Below, piece by piece: positions 46,644-57,152 of a DNA stretch of 64,000 nt (position 1 is its first letter; every line of letters starts with the position of its first letter). This DNA comes from Pseudomonas sp. NC02 (GTDB taxonomy: Bacteria; Pseudomonadota; Gammaproteobacteria; Pseudomonadales; Pseudomonadaceae): positions 6,634,001 through 6,698,000 of the forward strand of contig NZ_CP025624.1 in the NCBI RefSeq assembly GCF_002874965.1, in the 5' to 3' direction. The notes beneath the pieces are model-generated. The model ran no database searches. It saw only the letters and a program-made list of their open reading frames with translations, and was not told the origin of the DNA. The position numbers and the translations under genes are program-made.

Positions 46644-47567
46644 ATGTCATCCGTAACACCCCAGATCCTGATCGAAGAAAGCAAAAAGATCGGGCAACAA
46701 TCCGCCAGCCAAACCCTCAAGGCGATCGCCAAGGCCTATCCCGGCAAGTTGTTCTGCACCTTGTCGCTGGTGGCCCTGGAGAACGCATTGCTGCTGGCCT
46801 ACCCACTGTTTGCGGGGTTCGCGGTGGACTCGATCATCCGCGACGATGCCGGCAGCGCGCTGTTCTACGCCGCCGTGGTGCTGGCGTTCTGGGTGGTCGG
46901 GGCGGCGCGACGGGCGCTGGATACGCGCACCTTCACCCGTATCTACGCGGACCTGGCGGTGCCGGTGATTCTCAACCAGCGCCTGCAAAACCACAGCACC
47001 TCACGGGCGGCTGCGCGGGTGGTGTTGGCGCGGGACTTTGTGGATTTCTTCGAAAAACACGTGCCGATCATCGCGACGGCGCTGGTTTCCATCGTCGGTG
47101 CGGCAGTGATGCTGTTGGTGATCGAGCCGTGGATCGGCCTGGCGTGCCTGACCGCGCTGGTGCTGTGCACAACCTTGTTGCCACGTTTCGCCCGGCGCAA
47201 TCAGGAACTGCATGAGCGCTTGAATGACCGCCTGGAAAAGGAAATCGGCCTGGTGGAAAAGGTCGGCGCACAGACCTTGCAGCGCCACTACCAGGTGCTG
47301 TCACGCCTGCGCATCTGGCTGTCGGACCGCGAGGCCGCAGCGTTCCTGTTTATCGGTACGCTGGCGGCACTGCTGTTTGTGGTTGCCATCAGCCAGCTGG
47401 CGCTGTCGCCGGCGGTCAAGGCCGGCCACGTGTATGCGGTGATGACTTACCTGTGGACCTTTGTCAGCAGCCTGGATGAAGCGCCAGGGATGGTTGATCA
47501 ACTGGCGCGACTCAAGGACATTGGCAAGCGTGTGGACCCGGGGCTGGGCGACCGATCCGACGTTTGA
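46644..47567 (+). CDS. ABC transporter six-transmembrane domain protein without ATPase domain
   Basis: A 307-residue membrane protein with the six-helix exporter-type ABC membrane fold (segments from about residues 40, 75, 150, 170, 240 and 270) and the coupling-region pattern VILNQRLQNHSTSRAA. There is no Walker A, signature or Walker B, and the protein stops after the sixth helix, where the ATPase would begin. No ATPase gene is adjacent. It is known as a stand-alone family in Pseudomonas; whether it pairs with an ATPase in trans or acts otherwise is unknown. It is probably controlled by the divergent TetR regulator. Confidence 0.85.
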   Translation: MSSVTPQILIEESKKIGQQSASQTLKAIAKAYPGKLFCTLSLVALENALLLAYPLFAGFAVDSIIRDDAGSALFYAAVVLAFWVVGAARRALDTRTFTRIYADLAVPVILNQRLQNHSTSRAAARVVLARDFVDFFEKHVPIIATALVSIVGAAVMLLVIEPWIGLACLTALVLCTTLLPRFARRNQELHERLNDRLEKEIGLVEKVGAQTLQRHYQVLSRLRIWLSDREAAAFLFIGTLAALLFVVAISQLALSPAVKAGHVYAVMTYLWTFVSSLDEAPGMVDQLARLKDIGKRVDPGLGDRSDV

Positions 47568-47584
47568 CGCGTCGGGTAGGCCGT

Positions 47585-47668
47585 CATCGCGGGCAAGCCC
47601 GGCTCCCACAGTGGACCGCGTACTCCAGAACAACACGGTCAACTGTGGGAGCGGGCTTGCCCGCGATG
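47585..47668. repeat. Variant REPIN-type inverted repeat
   Basis: Arms CATCGCGGGCAAGCCCGGCT and the complementary ACTGTGGGAGCGGGCTTGCC form a doublet like the other REPINs, but with GCCCGCGATG in place of GCTCGCGAA and arms in reversed order. It is at the convergent junction of the ABC and chemoreceptor genes. Confidence 0.85.
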
Positions 47669-47684
47669 AGGCCCGAACAGTCAA

Positions 47685-49661
47685 TCAACGAAACCGGTCA
47701 ACCTCATGCCGCAAGCCCGCCGCCAGGGTCTCCAGTTCCTTGGCGGTGATCGCAAGGTTGGACACCACTTCACGCTGCTCGCTGTTGGCCAGGGCGATGC
47801 TCTGCAAGTTGCTGCTCAGCAGGGTCGCCGTGCTGCTCTGCTCCTGGGTCGCCGTGGTAATGGCCGCAAACTGCTGGCCCGCCGAGCGGCTTTGCTCGTC
47901 GATCCGCGCCAGCGCAGAGGCGACGTCAGCGTTGCGAGCCAGGCCTTCCTGCATCAGCACGTTGCCTTGTTCCATGGTGCTGATGGCGTTGCCGGTTTCC
48001 TGCTGGATACTCTGGATCATCCCGGAAATCTCATCCGTGGCCTGACGAGTGCGCGATGCGAGGTTGCGCACTTCATCGGCCACCACCGCAAACCCGCGCC
48101 CCTGCTCACCGGCCCGCGCCGCTTCGATGGCTGCGTTGAGCGCCAGCAGGTTGGTCTGTTCGGCAATCGCGGTGATTACGCCAACAATCCCGCCGATCTC
48201 CTGGGAGCGCTGGCCCAGGGTGTTGATCACCGTGGCGGTGCTGTTCAGCGCGGTGGCGATGTGTTCCAGGGACGACGACGCTTCCTGCATCGAGGTGCGG
48301 CCGATCCTGGTTTGCTGGGCATTGTCCTGGGCCAGGCGTTCGGTGTTGCCCATGTTGTCGGCGATGTTCAGCGAGGTGGCGCTGAACTCCTCCACCGCGC
48401 CGGCCATGCTGGTGATTTCGCCGGACTGTTGCTCCATGCCTTCATACGCACCGCCGGACAACCCCGACAGTGCCTGGGCGCGGCTGTTCACGTCTTCAGC
48501 CGCCTTGCGGATATGCGACACCATGGTCGACAGCGCTTCGCCCATCTGGTTGAAACTGCGGGCTAGTTGGCCGATTTCGTCATGGCTGGAAACGTTCAGC
48601 CGTGCGCTCAAATCACCGGCGCCCAGGGCTTCGGCCTGACGCACCAGGTCGCCCAATGGCTGCAACTTGCTGCGCAGCAACCAGACCGCCGCGCCCACCG
48701 CCAGCAGCATCGCGAGCAAGCTGCCGATCGCCAGGCGAATCCCCACCGACCAGGTCACCGCGCGAATTTCGGCTTTCGGCATGCTCGCCACCACCGACCA
48801 CGGGCCGCCTTCAAACGGCACGGCAACGCTGTAGAAGTCTTCGTTTTTGTCGCTCCAGAAACGGCCTTTTCCAGGTTTGGCGGCCAGGTCGAGCATCACC
48901 GGAATCGACTGATCCAGCGCCTGCACGCCAGCGGGCGGTACCAGCCAGTGCTTCTGCTCGTCCAGCAGCGCCAGGGAACCGGTCTGGCCGATGCGGAAGC
49001 GCTTGAGGTTGTCGAACTGGGCGTTCTGCGCATCGGTGTAGTCGAAGCCGACAAACAGCACCGCAATCACTTTGCCGCTGGCGTCCCGCACCGGGCTGTA
49101 CTGGGTCATGTAGGAGCGATCGAACAACACCGCACGGCCAACGTAGCCCTGCCCGCCCAGCAAACGTTGATAGGCCGGATGCTGGTGATCCAGCGCCGTA
49201 CCGATGGCGCGGCTGCCATCCTGCTTGGTCAGGGAGGTGCTGACGCGGATAAAGTCCTCGCCGCTGCGTACGAACAAGGTCGCCACGCCGCCGGACATCT
49301 GCTTGAACTCATCGACTTCAGCGAAGTTGTTGTTGAGCACTTCCTCGCCCAGGTACAGGCCCGGCGTCTGCACGCCCGCCACCGTCACCGGTTGCTCAGG
49401 GCGCGTACTCAAGCCGGCGCTGAAGCGCTTTTCAAACAGCCCGCTCAAACGCTGGGTACTTTCGCGCAAGGTGCTGTGGAAGGTATTGAGCTGGTCGGCC
49501 AGCAAGCGGGCCTCGCTGGCCAGGTGCTCCTCGCGGGTGTCGAGGTTGGCGGAGTCCAGCGAACGCAACGCGAATACCGTGCTGCCGCTGATGACGACAG
49601 CCAGTATCACGGCGAGGGCAAGCCCCAGTTGAGAGGCAATCCGGGCGCGAGGTTGAGACAT
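47685..49661 (-). CDS. Methyl-accepting chemotaxis protein with Cache sensor domain
   Basis: A 658-residue chemoreceptor. It has a membrane helix at about 12-32, a large periplasmic Cache_3/Cache_2-type single-Cache domain (about 40-300, with [25 protein letters not shown]), a second helix (about 310-335), HAMP (340-390) and a cytoplasmic signalling domain with the hairpin tip [20 protein letters not shown]. Similar sensors detect organic acids or other small anions; the ligand here is not predictable. AGGAG lies about 7 bp before the start. No che genes are nearby. Confidence 0.95.
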   Translation of the reverse strand: MSQPRARIASQLGLALAVILAVVISGSTVFALRSLDSANLDTREEHLASEARLLADQLNTFHSTLRESTQRLSGLFEKRFSAGLSTRPEQPVTVAGVQTPGLYLGEEVLNNNFAEVDEFKQMSGGVATLFVRSGEDFIRVSTSLTKQDGSRAIGTALDHQHPAYQRLLGGQGYVGRAVLFDRSYMTQYSPVRDASGKVIAVLFVGFDYTDAQNAQFDNLKRFRIGQTGSLALLDEQKHWLVPPAGVQALDQSIPVMLDLAAKPGKGRFWSDKNEDFYSVAVPFEGGPWSVVASMPKAEIRAVTWSVGIRLAIGSLLAMLLAVGAAVWLLRSKLQPLGDLVRQAEALGAGDLSARLNVSSHDEIGQLARSFNQMGEALSTMVSHIRKAAEDVNSRAQALSGLSGGAYEGMEQQSGEITSMAGAVEEFSATSLNIADNMGNTERLAQDNAQQTRIGRTSMQEASSSLEHIATALNSTATVINTLGQRSQEIGGIVGVITAIAEQTNLLALNAAIEAARAGEQGRGFAVVADEVRNLASRTRQATDEISGMIQSIQQETGNAISTMEQGNVLMQEGLARNADVASALARIDEQSRSAGQQFAAITTATQEQSSTATLLSSNLQSIALANSEQREVVSNLAITAKELETLAAGLRHEVDRFR

Positions 49662-49839
49662 GAAGGCTCCTGGCCGAGGCCAGGATCATCCTGATCTCAT
49701 AGCGCTGCTCGGCAAAATTCTAATAGGGGAAACGTTGCAGAACGGTAGTTCCAACAACCCTACTTCGGCGGGTAGGCTCAATACTTGAGCGAATCACAGG
49801 GGTATCGCGCAAACGATTGCTGGCCGGTGCGCAATCCAC

Positions 49840-50760
49840 TCAGTCGAGGCGCTCGACCTGGGGCAATTCCATGGCCTGCACTTCGCCCTGGAGAAAGTCA
49901 CCCAGCCGTCGCAAACGCTCGCCACCCGGCCGGGTCTTCGGCCACACCAGATAGTAATTTTCCCCACTGGCCACAGCGGTGGGCCATGGCAGACTCAGGC
50001 GGCCCTGGGCCACGTCTTCGGCCACCATCAGCAAGTCGCCCATGGACACGCCGTACCCTCGGGCGGCGGCGATCATGCCCAACTCCAAGGTGTCGAACAC
50101 CTGCCCGCCCTTGAGCGAAACCTGGGATGACAGCCCCATGCGCTCCAGCCAGTTGCGCCAGTCACGACGGTCCGGCGTCGGGTGCAGCAGTTCGGCAGAG
50201 GCCAGGCGCGCAACGTCCCAGGGTCCGTCGCTCAACAGGTTCGGCGCGCCCACCGGAATCAGCAACTCCGGAAACAGGTAGCTGGCTTCCCAGTCCGGCG
50301 GGAAATGCCCGTTGCTCAGCAACACCGCGCAATCGAATGGTTCCTGGTTGAAATCCACCTCATCGACGCTCATCCAGGCGCTGGTCAGTTGCACTTCATT
50401 GCCCGGCTGCAGGTGCCGGAAGCGACTGAGGCGCGCCAGCAGCCAGCGCATGGTCAGGGTGGACGGCGCCTTCATGCGCAAGATGTCGTCCTCGGCATTC
50501 AAGGTATGGCAGGCGCGCTCCAGGGCCGCAAAGCCTTCACGCACGCCCGGCAGCAACAGGCGCGCTGCCTCGGTGAGTTGCAAGGTGCGGCCGCTGCGCT
50601 GGAACAGGCGGCAGGCGAAATGCTCTTCCAGGGTACGAATGTGCCGGCTCACCGCACTTTGGGTAATCGACAACTCTTCCGCCGCCCGGGTGAACGAGTT
50701 GTAGCGGGACGCAGCTTCAAACGCGCGCAAGGCGTAAAGAGGAGGAAGACGACGAGACAT
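49840..50760 (-). CDS. LysR family regulator (GcvA-like)
   Basis: A 306-residue LysR protein opening MSRRLPPLYALRAFEAASRY, the typical N-terminus of the GcvA/TrpI branch, with helix-turn-helix SITQSAVSRHIRTLEEHF. GAGGAGG lies upstream of the ATG at 50760, but the longest frame starts 15 codons earlier without similarity. It is divergent from the MATE exporter by about 150 bp and may control it (inference). PA5293-PA5294 in P. aeruginosa seems to be the same pair (from memory). Confidence 0.9.
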   Translation of the reverse strand: MSRRLPPLYALRAFEAASRYNSFTRAAEELSITQSAVSRHIRTLEEHFACRLFQRSGRTLQLTEAARLLLPGVREGFAALERACHTLNAEDDILRMKAPSTLTMRWLLARLSRFRHLQPGNEVQLTSAWMSVDEVDFNQEPFDCAVLLSNGHFPPDWEASYLFPELLIPVGAPNLLSDGPWDVARLASAELLHPTPDRRDWRNWLERMGLSSQVSLKGGQVFDTLELGMIAAARGYGVSMGDLLMVAEDVAQGRLSLPWPTAVASGENYYLVWPKTRPGGERLRRLGDFLQGEVQAMELPQVERLD

Positions 50761-50912
50761 GGCGAAAACTCCGACGGCGCAAGATCGAAACCCTACCAGA
50801 ATCATTCAGGCATGAGTTTTAATCATGCGAATCATCGGATTTATCCCTTTGTGCAATGCGCTGTGGGCGCCGAGAATCAACCCTTCCACCCTTCCCTGAC
50901 TTTTTGAGCGTG

Positions 50913-52316
50913 ATGATCATGCAGCATCCTGCACGTACCGAACTCTGGGCCATTCTGCGGCTGTCAGGGCCGCTGATTGCCTCACAGTTGGCCCACATGC
51001 TGATGGTGCTGACCGACACCCTGATGATGGCCCGCCTGAGCCCCGAGGCCCTGGCCGGCGGAGGCCTGGGTGCGGCGAGCTATTCGTTCGTGTCGATTTT
51101 CTGCATCGGCGTGATCGCTGCCGTGGGCACGCTGGTCGCGATCCGCCAGGGCGCCGGCGACATCGAGGGCGCCACCCGCCTGACCCAGGCCGGGCTGTGG
51201 CTGGCCTGGTTGATGGCGCTGGTGGCTGGTTTGCTGCTGTGGAACCTCAAGCCAGTGCTGCTGATGTTCGGCCAGACCGAAACCAACGTCGCGTCCGCCG
51301 GCCAGTTCCTGACCATCCTGCCGTTCGCCCTGCCCGGCTACCTGACGTTCATGGCCTTGCGCGGCTTCACCAGCGCTATCGGCAAGGCCACGCCGGTGAT
51401 GGTGATCAGCCTGGGCGGCACGGTGATCAACTACCTGCTCAACCACGCGTTGATCGAAGGCATGTTCGGCCTGCCGAAACTCGGGCTGGTGGGCATTGGC
51501 CTGGTCACCGCCATCGTTGCCAACTGCATGGCCCTGGCGCTGATCTGGTACATCAAATACAACCGTGCCTACGACGCGTATCCGCTGCGCAAGGGTCTGC
51601 TGCGGCCCAACCTGCATTACCTGCGGGAACTGTGGCGCCTGGGCCTGCCGATTGGTGGCACCTATGCGGTGGAAGTCGGGCTGTTTGCGTTCGCCGCGCT
51701 GTGCATGGGCACCATGGGCAGCACGCAGCTGGCTGCGCACCAGATCGCCCTGCAGATCGTGTCGGTGGCGTTCATGGTGCCGGCGGGCATGTCGTACGCG
51801 ATCACCATGCGTATCGGCCAGCATTACGGTGCCGGGCAGTTGCTGGAAGCGCGGCTGGCCGGGCGAGTTGGCATAGGCTTTGGCGCAGTGGTGATGCTGG
51901 GCTTTGCAGCGGTGCTGTGGTTGTTCTCGCACCCACTGATCAGCCTGTTCCTCGACCAGCATGACCCAGCGTTTCGCGACGTGATCAACCTCGCCGTCAG
52001 CCTGCTGGCGGTGGCCGCATGGTTTGAGCTGTTCGACGGCGTGCAGACCATCGCCATGGGCTGCATTCGCGGGCTCAAGGATGCCAAGACCACCTTCCTG
52101 GTCGGGCTGGGCTGCTACTGGCTGATCGGCGCACCGGCCGCATGGTTGATGGCGTTCAATCTCGGCTGGGGGCCGACGGGCGTTTGGTGGGGCCTGGCCC
52201 TGGGCCTGGCGTGCGCGGCAGTCAGCCTGACCTGGGCGTTTGAACGGAAGATGAAGCGGATGATTCGCCAGGAGCCTGAAACCCACCAAGGATTTCAAGC
52301 CGCGCAGCCGGAGTAA
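50913..52316 (+). CDS. MATE family (NorM-like) efflux transporter
   Basis: A 467-residue inner-membrane antiporter with 12 hydrophobic segments in two repeated halves. Family motifs include GPLIASQLAHMLMVLTDTLM at the N-terminus and GLPIGGTYAVEVGLFA starting the second half, matching NorM-type Na+ or H+-coupled multidrug efflux. The ATG at 50913 is chosen from homology (MIMQHPARTEL); the ATG two codons later is also possible. The partner LysR gene is divergent. Confidence 0.93.
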   Translation: MIMQHPARTELWAILRLSGPLIASQLAHMLMVLTDTLMMARLSPEALAGGGLGAASYSFVSIFCIGVIAAVGTLVAIRQGAGDIEGATRLTQAGLWLAWLMALVAGLLLWNLKPVLLMFGQTETNVASAGQFLTILPFALPGYLTFMALRGFTSAIGKATPVMVISLGGTVINYLLNHALIEGMFGLPKLGLVGIGLVTAIVANCMALALIWYIKYNRAYDAYPLRKGLLRPNLHYLRELWRLGLPIGGTYAVEVGLFAFAALCMGTMGSTQLAAHQIALQIVSVAFMVPAGMSYAITMRIGQHYGAGQLLEARLAGRVGIGFGAVVMLGFAAVLWLFSHPLISLFLDQHDPAFRDVINLAVSLLAVAAWFELFDGVQTIAMGCIRGLKDAKTTFLVGLGCYWLIGAPAAWLMAFNLGWGPTGVWWGLALGLACAAVSLTWAFERKMKRMIRQEPETHQGFQAAQPE

Positions 52317-52332
52317 CGGCTGTACTCGGTCA

Positions 52333-52425
52333 AATGTGGGAGCGGGCTTGCTCGCGAATGCGGTGGGTCAGCCATGCATTGGTTGGCTGAAATACCGCAT
52401 TCGCGAGCAAGCCCGCTCCCACATT
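52333..52425. repeat. REPIN-type inverted repeat
   Basis: Arms AATGTGGGAGCGGGCTTGCT onward and complement, as at 1319 and 13388; the inner flank GCGAATGCGGTGGGTCAG is shared with the copy at 13388. It is at the convergent junction of the MATE and GGDEF/EAL genes. Confidence 0.9.
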
Positions 52426-52444
52426 TTTGATCGGGTTCACAACA

Positions 52445-54115
52445 TCAGATCACGCCGCCCACCAGTTCCTGGCTGTCACCAAACGTCAGGTAGTCCACCA
52501 GTTCCGCCAACGGCAACGGCTTGCTGATCAGGTAACCCTGGGCCTGATCGCAGCCGAACAACCGCAGCAACGCCAGTTGCTCGGCGGTTTCCACGCCCTC
52601 GGCGACCACTTCCAGGTTCAGGTTATGAGCCAGGTTGATCATGGCGTGCACCAGCTTGCGATTCTCTTCGCGCTCTTCCATGCCGCCGACAAAGCTCTTG
52701 TCGATCTTCAGCAAGGCAATCGGCAGGCTGTTGAGGTGCACGAACGACGAAAAGCCGGTGCCAAAGTCATCCAGGGAAAAGCGCACACCCAGGCGGCCCA
52801 GCGCATCCATGGTCTGCTTGACCAGGTCGCTGCGGCGCATCACGGCGGTTTCCGTCAGCTCAAATTCCAGCCACTGGGCTTCCACGCCGCGCTCGGCAAT
52901 CAGCCGGCTGAGGGTGCTGAGCAGTTGGCTGTCCTGAAACTGGCGGAACGACAGGTTGACCGCCATGTGCAACGGCGCAATCCCGCGTTCGCGCAGGTCC
53001 TGCATGTCGCGCAGGGCCCGGGAAATCACCCAGTAGCCCAGCGGCACGATCAAGCCGCTCTGCTCGGCCAGCGGCACGAACTCGCTCGGCGGCAACAGGC
53101 CGCGCTCACCGTGGCGCCAGCGCACCAGTGCTTCCAGGCCGACGATATGCCCATCGTCGAGGTCCAGGCGGGGCTGGTAATGCAGCTCCAGTTCGTCACG
53201 ACGCAACGCCCGGCGCAGCTCGCTTTCAAGGTCGGCGAGGCTGCGGGCATTGCGGTTGATGCGTTCGTTGAAGATATGAAAGGTGCAGCCCTGGGTGCTT
53301 TTGGCTTGCTGCATGGCGATGTGGGCGTGCCACATCAACGGGTCGGCGCCGGCCTTGGCGCGGGCATGGGCCACGCCGAGGCTACAACCGATCAGCAGGC
53401 TTTCGCCATCGACCCAATAGGGTTCGGCCATGGCTTCGACGATGCGCTCGGCCATCCATTCGGCGCGCTGGGGCGCACGGCGGGTATCGATCAGCAGGGC
53501 AAATTCGTCGCTGCCCAGGCGCGCCAGTTGATCGCCGGCCTCCAGCTGGCTCTTGAGCCGCGAGACCACTTGCAGGATCAGCCGGTCGCCGGCCTGGTGG
53601 CCGAGGGCGTCGTTGGCGTGACGGAAGTTGTCCAGGTCGAGGTGGCCGAGGGCAACGCCACGGCCTTCGTTTTCCGCCAGGCGGGCGGTCAGCAGGGTCT
53701 GGAAGCCCTGGCGGTTGGCGATACCGGTCAGCGGGTCCTGTTCGGCCAGGCGTTGCAGGGTGTTTTCCAGTACACCGCGCTCGCGCACATGCCGCAGGCA
53801 ACGGCGCAATGTATCGACATCCAATGCATTCAGGATCAGCCAGTCGCTGACGCCGAGGGGTGAAACCAGGGGTTCCTCTTCCAACAGCAATACCGTTGGC
53901 AAGCTGCAGCGACCGGGGCCGGGCTGAAGGTTGGCCGTGGTCAACAGCACCGCGCTGTGATCGTCGTCGAACAGGTTGCTCACAGACTCCCAGTTTGGCG
54001 CGCTGATCAGCACAGCTCCGTCGCCCATCGGCGCCAGGCACTCGCGCAATAACGCTGCCCACGCTGGCTCATCGGCCAGTAGCAGCAAACGCAAGGGTTC
54101 GACAGGCGTAGACAA
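52445..54115 (-). CDS. GGDEF/EAL protein, probable c-di-GMP phosphodiesterase (ProE-like)
   Basis: A 556-residue cytoplasmic protein: N-terminal pseudo-receiver-like region (1 to about 110) without a clear phosphoacceptor, GGDEF domain (about 120-280) and EAL domain (about 300-550). The GGDEF motif is altered to GSDEF (201-205) and the inhibitory-site Arg is Glu192, so cyclase activity is doubtful. The EAL residues look intact: E328-A-L, NLSFRQF, ELTET, DDFGTG, KIDKSFV and EGVE. TTG is the start (54115), behind GGGAG. Position between MATE and rep matches PA5295 (ProE) in P. aeruginosa. Confidence 0.92.
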   Translation of the reverse strand: MSTPVEPLRLLLLADEPAWAALLRECLAPMGDGAVLISAPNWESVSNLFDDDHSAVLLTTANLQPGPGRCSLPTVLLLEEEPLVSPLGVSDWLILNALDVDTLRRCLRHVRERGVLENTLQRLAEQDPLTGIANRQGFQTLLTARLAENEGRGVALGHLDLDNFRHANDALGHQAGDRLILQVVSRLKSQLEAGDQLARLGSDEFALLIDTRRAPQRAEWMAERIVEAMAEPYWVDGESLLIGCSLGVAHARAKAGADPLMWHAHIAMQQAKSTQGCTFHIFNERINRNARSLADLESELRRALRRDELELHYQPRLDLDDGHIVGLEALVRWRHGERGLLPPSEFVPLAEQSGLIVPLGYWVISRALRDMQDLRERGIAPLHMAVNLSFRQFQDSQLLSTLSRLIAERGVEAQWLEFELTETAVMRRSDLVKQTMDALGRLGVRFSLDDFGTGFSSFVHLNSLPIALLKIDKSFVGGMEEREENRKLVHAMINLAHNLNLEVVAEGVETAEQLALLRLFGCDQAQGYLISKPLPLAELVDYLTFGDSQELVGGVI

Positions 54116-54382
54116 GCTAGCTCCCTAGACTCTGCAAAATTTCGTTGGCGGCGGGCATTATGACGTGCGCCCCGATAATGACCAATGATATGGGTTATCA
54201 AATGCGCACTGTGCAGCTCTAGACCGAACAATAGTCCTAAATACCCTGCACATCCTGCGGCAAAGTAACAAAACCGGCAAATTTAGATCGAGTGGTACGT
54301 CACACTGTCGTTCAGAGGCAGCAGAATCTTGCCAGCCTGTTAAAATGCCCGCCCTTTTGATCAATGACCTCCTGAATTTCGT

Positions 54383-56392
54383 ATGTCCCGACTCAATCCC
54401 CGGCAGCAAGAAGCCGTGAACTACGTCGGCGGCCCTCTATTGGTGCTCGCCGGTGCCGGTTCCGGCAAGACCAGCGTGATCACCCGCAAGATCGCGCACC
54501 TGATCCAGAGCTGTGGCATCCGTGCCCAGTACATCGTCGCCATGACCTTTACCAACAAGGCGGCGCGGGAAATGAAAGAGCGCGTCGGCACCCTGCTCAA
54601 GGGTGGCGAAGGCCGTGGCCTCACCGTGTGTACCTTCCACAACCTGGGGCTGAACATCATCCGCAAGGAGCACGTGCGGTTGGGCTACAAGCCGGGCTTC
54701 TCGATCTTTGACGAGACAGACGTCAAGGCGCTGATGACCGACATCATGCAGAAGGAATACGCGGGCGACGACGGCGTCGACGAGATCAAGAACATGATCG
54801 GCTCGTGGAAAAACGACCTGATCCTGCCCGCCGAAGCCCTGGAAGCTGCGCGCAACCCCAAGGAGCAGACTGCCGCCATTGTCTACACCCACTACCAGCG
54901 CACGCTGAAGGCGTTCAACGCGGTGGACTTCGACGACCTGATCCTGCTGCCGGTGAAGCTGTTCCAGGAACACGCCGACATCCTCGAAAAGTGGCAGAAC
55001 AAAGTCCGCTACCTGCTGGTGGACGAATACCAGGACACCAACGCCAGCCAATACCTGCTGGTGAAGCTGCTGATCGGCAAGCGCAACCAGTTCACCGTGG
55101 TGGGCGATGACGACCAGTCGATCTACGCCTGGCGCGGCGCCCGCCCGGAAAACCTGATGCTGCTCAAGGACGACTACCCGTCCCTGAAAGTGGTGATGCT
55201 GGAGCAGAACTACCGCTCCACCAGCCGCATCCTGCGTTGCGCCAACGTGCTGATCTCCAACAACCCCCACGAGTTTGAAAAACAACTGTGGAGCGAGATG
55301 GGCCACGGGGACGAGATCCGCGTGATCCGCTGCCGCAACGAAGACGCCGAAGCCGAGCGCGTGGCCGTCGAACTGCTCACCCTGCACCTGCGTACCGACC
55401 GGCCCTACAGCGATTTCGCGATCCTGTACCGCGGCAACTACCAGGCCAAGCTGATCGAGCTGAAGCTGCAGCACCACCAGATTCCGTATCGCCTGTCGGG
55501 CGGCAACAGCTTTTTCGGACGCCAGGAAGTGAAAGACCTGATGGCCTACTTCCGGCTGATCGTGAACCCGGACGACGACAACGCCTTCCTGCGGGTGATC
55601 AACGTCCCACGCCGGGAAATCGGTTCGACTACCCTGGAAAAGCTCGGCAACTACGCCACCGAACGCAAGATCTCGATGTACGCCGCCACCGACGAAATCG
55701 GCCTGGGCGAGCACCTCGACACTCGTTTCACCGACCGCCTGGCGCGCTTCAAGCGCTTCATGGACAAGGTGCGCGAGCAGTGCGCCGGCGAAGACCCGAT
55801 CAGCGCCCTGCGCAGCATGGTCATGGACATCGACTACGAGAACTGGCTGCGCACCAACAGCTCCAGCGACAAGGCTGCCGATTACCGCATGGGCAACGTG
55901 TGGTTCCTGATCGAGGCGTTGAAAAATACCCTGGAGAAGGACGAAGAAGGCGAGATGACCGTCGAGGACGCCATCGGCAAGCTGGTGCTGCGGGACATGC
56001 TTGAACGCCAGCAGGAAGAGGAAGACGGCGCCGAAGGCGTGCAGATGATGACCTTGCATGCGTCCAAGGGCCTTGAATTCCCTTACGTGTTCATCATGGG
56101 CATGGAAGAGGAAATCCTCCCGCACCGCTCCAGCATCGAAGCCGACACCATCGAGGAAGAACGGCGCCTGGCCTACGTGGGCATTACCCGCGCGCGTCAG
56201 ACATTGGCCTTCACCTTTGCCGCCAAGCGCAAGCAGTACGGCGAGATCATCGATTGTGCCCCGAGCCGGTTCCTCGACGAACTGCCGCCGGACGACCTGG
56301 CCTGGGAAGGCAACGACGACACACCGACCGAAGTCAAAGCCGTTCGCGGCAACACCGCCCTGGCGGATATACGCGCGATGTTAAAGCGCTAG
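54383..56392 (+). CDS. rep: ATP-dependent DNA helicase Rep
   Basis: A 669-residue SF1A 3'-5' helicase that supports replication forks. Motif I AGAGSGKT (23-30), motif II VDEYQDTN, motif III GDDDQSIYAWRGA, motif V TLHASKGLEFPYVF and motif VI RRLAYVGITRAR are all present. Length fits Rep (E. coli 673) rather than the longer UvrD. xpt follows on the same strand after about 57 bp. Confidence 0.97.
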   Translation: MSRLNPRQQEAVNYVGGPLLVLAGAGSGKTSVITRKIAHLIQSCGIRAQYIVAMTFTNKAAREMKERVGTLLKGGEGRGLTVCTFHNLGLNIIRKEHVRLGYKPGFSIFDETDVKALMTDIMQKEYAGDDGVDEIKNMIGSWKNDLILPAEALEAARNPKEQTAAIVYTHYQRTLKAFNAVDFDDLILLPVKLFQEHADILEKWQNKVRYLLVDEYQDTNASQYLLVKLLIGKRNQFTVVGDDDQSIYAWRGARPENLMLLKDDYPSLKVVMLEQNYRSTSRILRCANVLISNNPHEFEKQLWSEMGHGDEIRVIRCRNEDAEAERVAVELLTLHLRTDRPYSDFAILYRGNYQAKLIELKLQHHQIPYRLSGGNSFFGRQEVKDLMAYFRLIVNPDDDNAFLRVINVPRREIGSTTLEKLGNYATERKISMYAATDEIGLGEHLDTRFTDRLARFKRFMDKVREQCAGEDPISALRSMVMDIDYENWLRTNSSSDKAADYRMGNVWFLIEALKNTLEKDEEGEMTVEDAIGKLVLRDMLERQQEEEDGAEGVQMMTLHASKGLEFPYVFIMGMEEEILPHRSSIEADTIEEERRLAYVGITRARQTLAFTFAAKRKQYGEIIDCAPSRFLDELPPDDLAWEGNDDTPTEVKAVRGNTALADIRAMLKR

Positions 56393-57022
<630 letters not shown>

Positions 57023-57043
57023 TCGGTGCGGGCACGGTTAAAC

Positions 57044-57135
57044 ATGTGGGAGCGGGCTTGCTCGCGAAAGCGGTGTGTCAGTCACCGGATAGGTCGACTG
57101 ATCCACCGCTTTCGCGAGCAAGCCCGCTCCCACAT
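57044..57135. repeat. REPIN-type inverted repeat
   Basis: Arms ATGTGGGAGCGGGCTTGCTC onward and complement, with inner GCGAAAGCGGTG / CACCGCTTTCGC shared with the copy at 1319. It lies between the convergent xpt and acetyl-CoA hydrolase/transferase genes. Confidence 0.9.
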
Positions 57136-57152
57136 TTGATCTCCTGTGTTTG

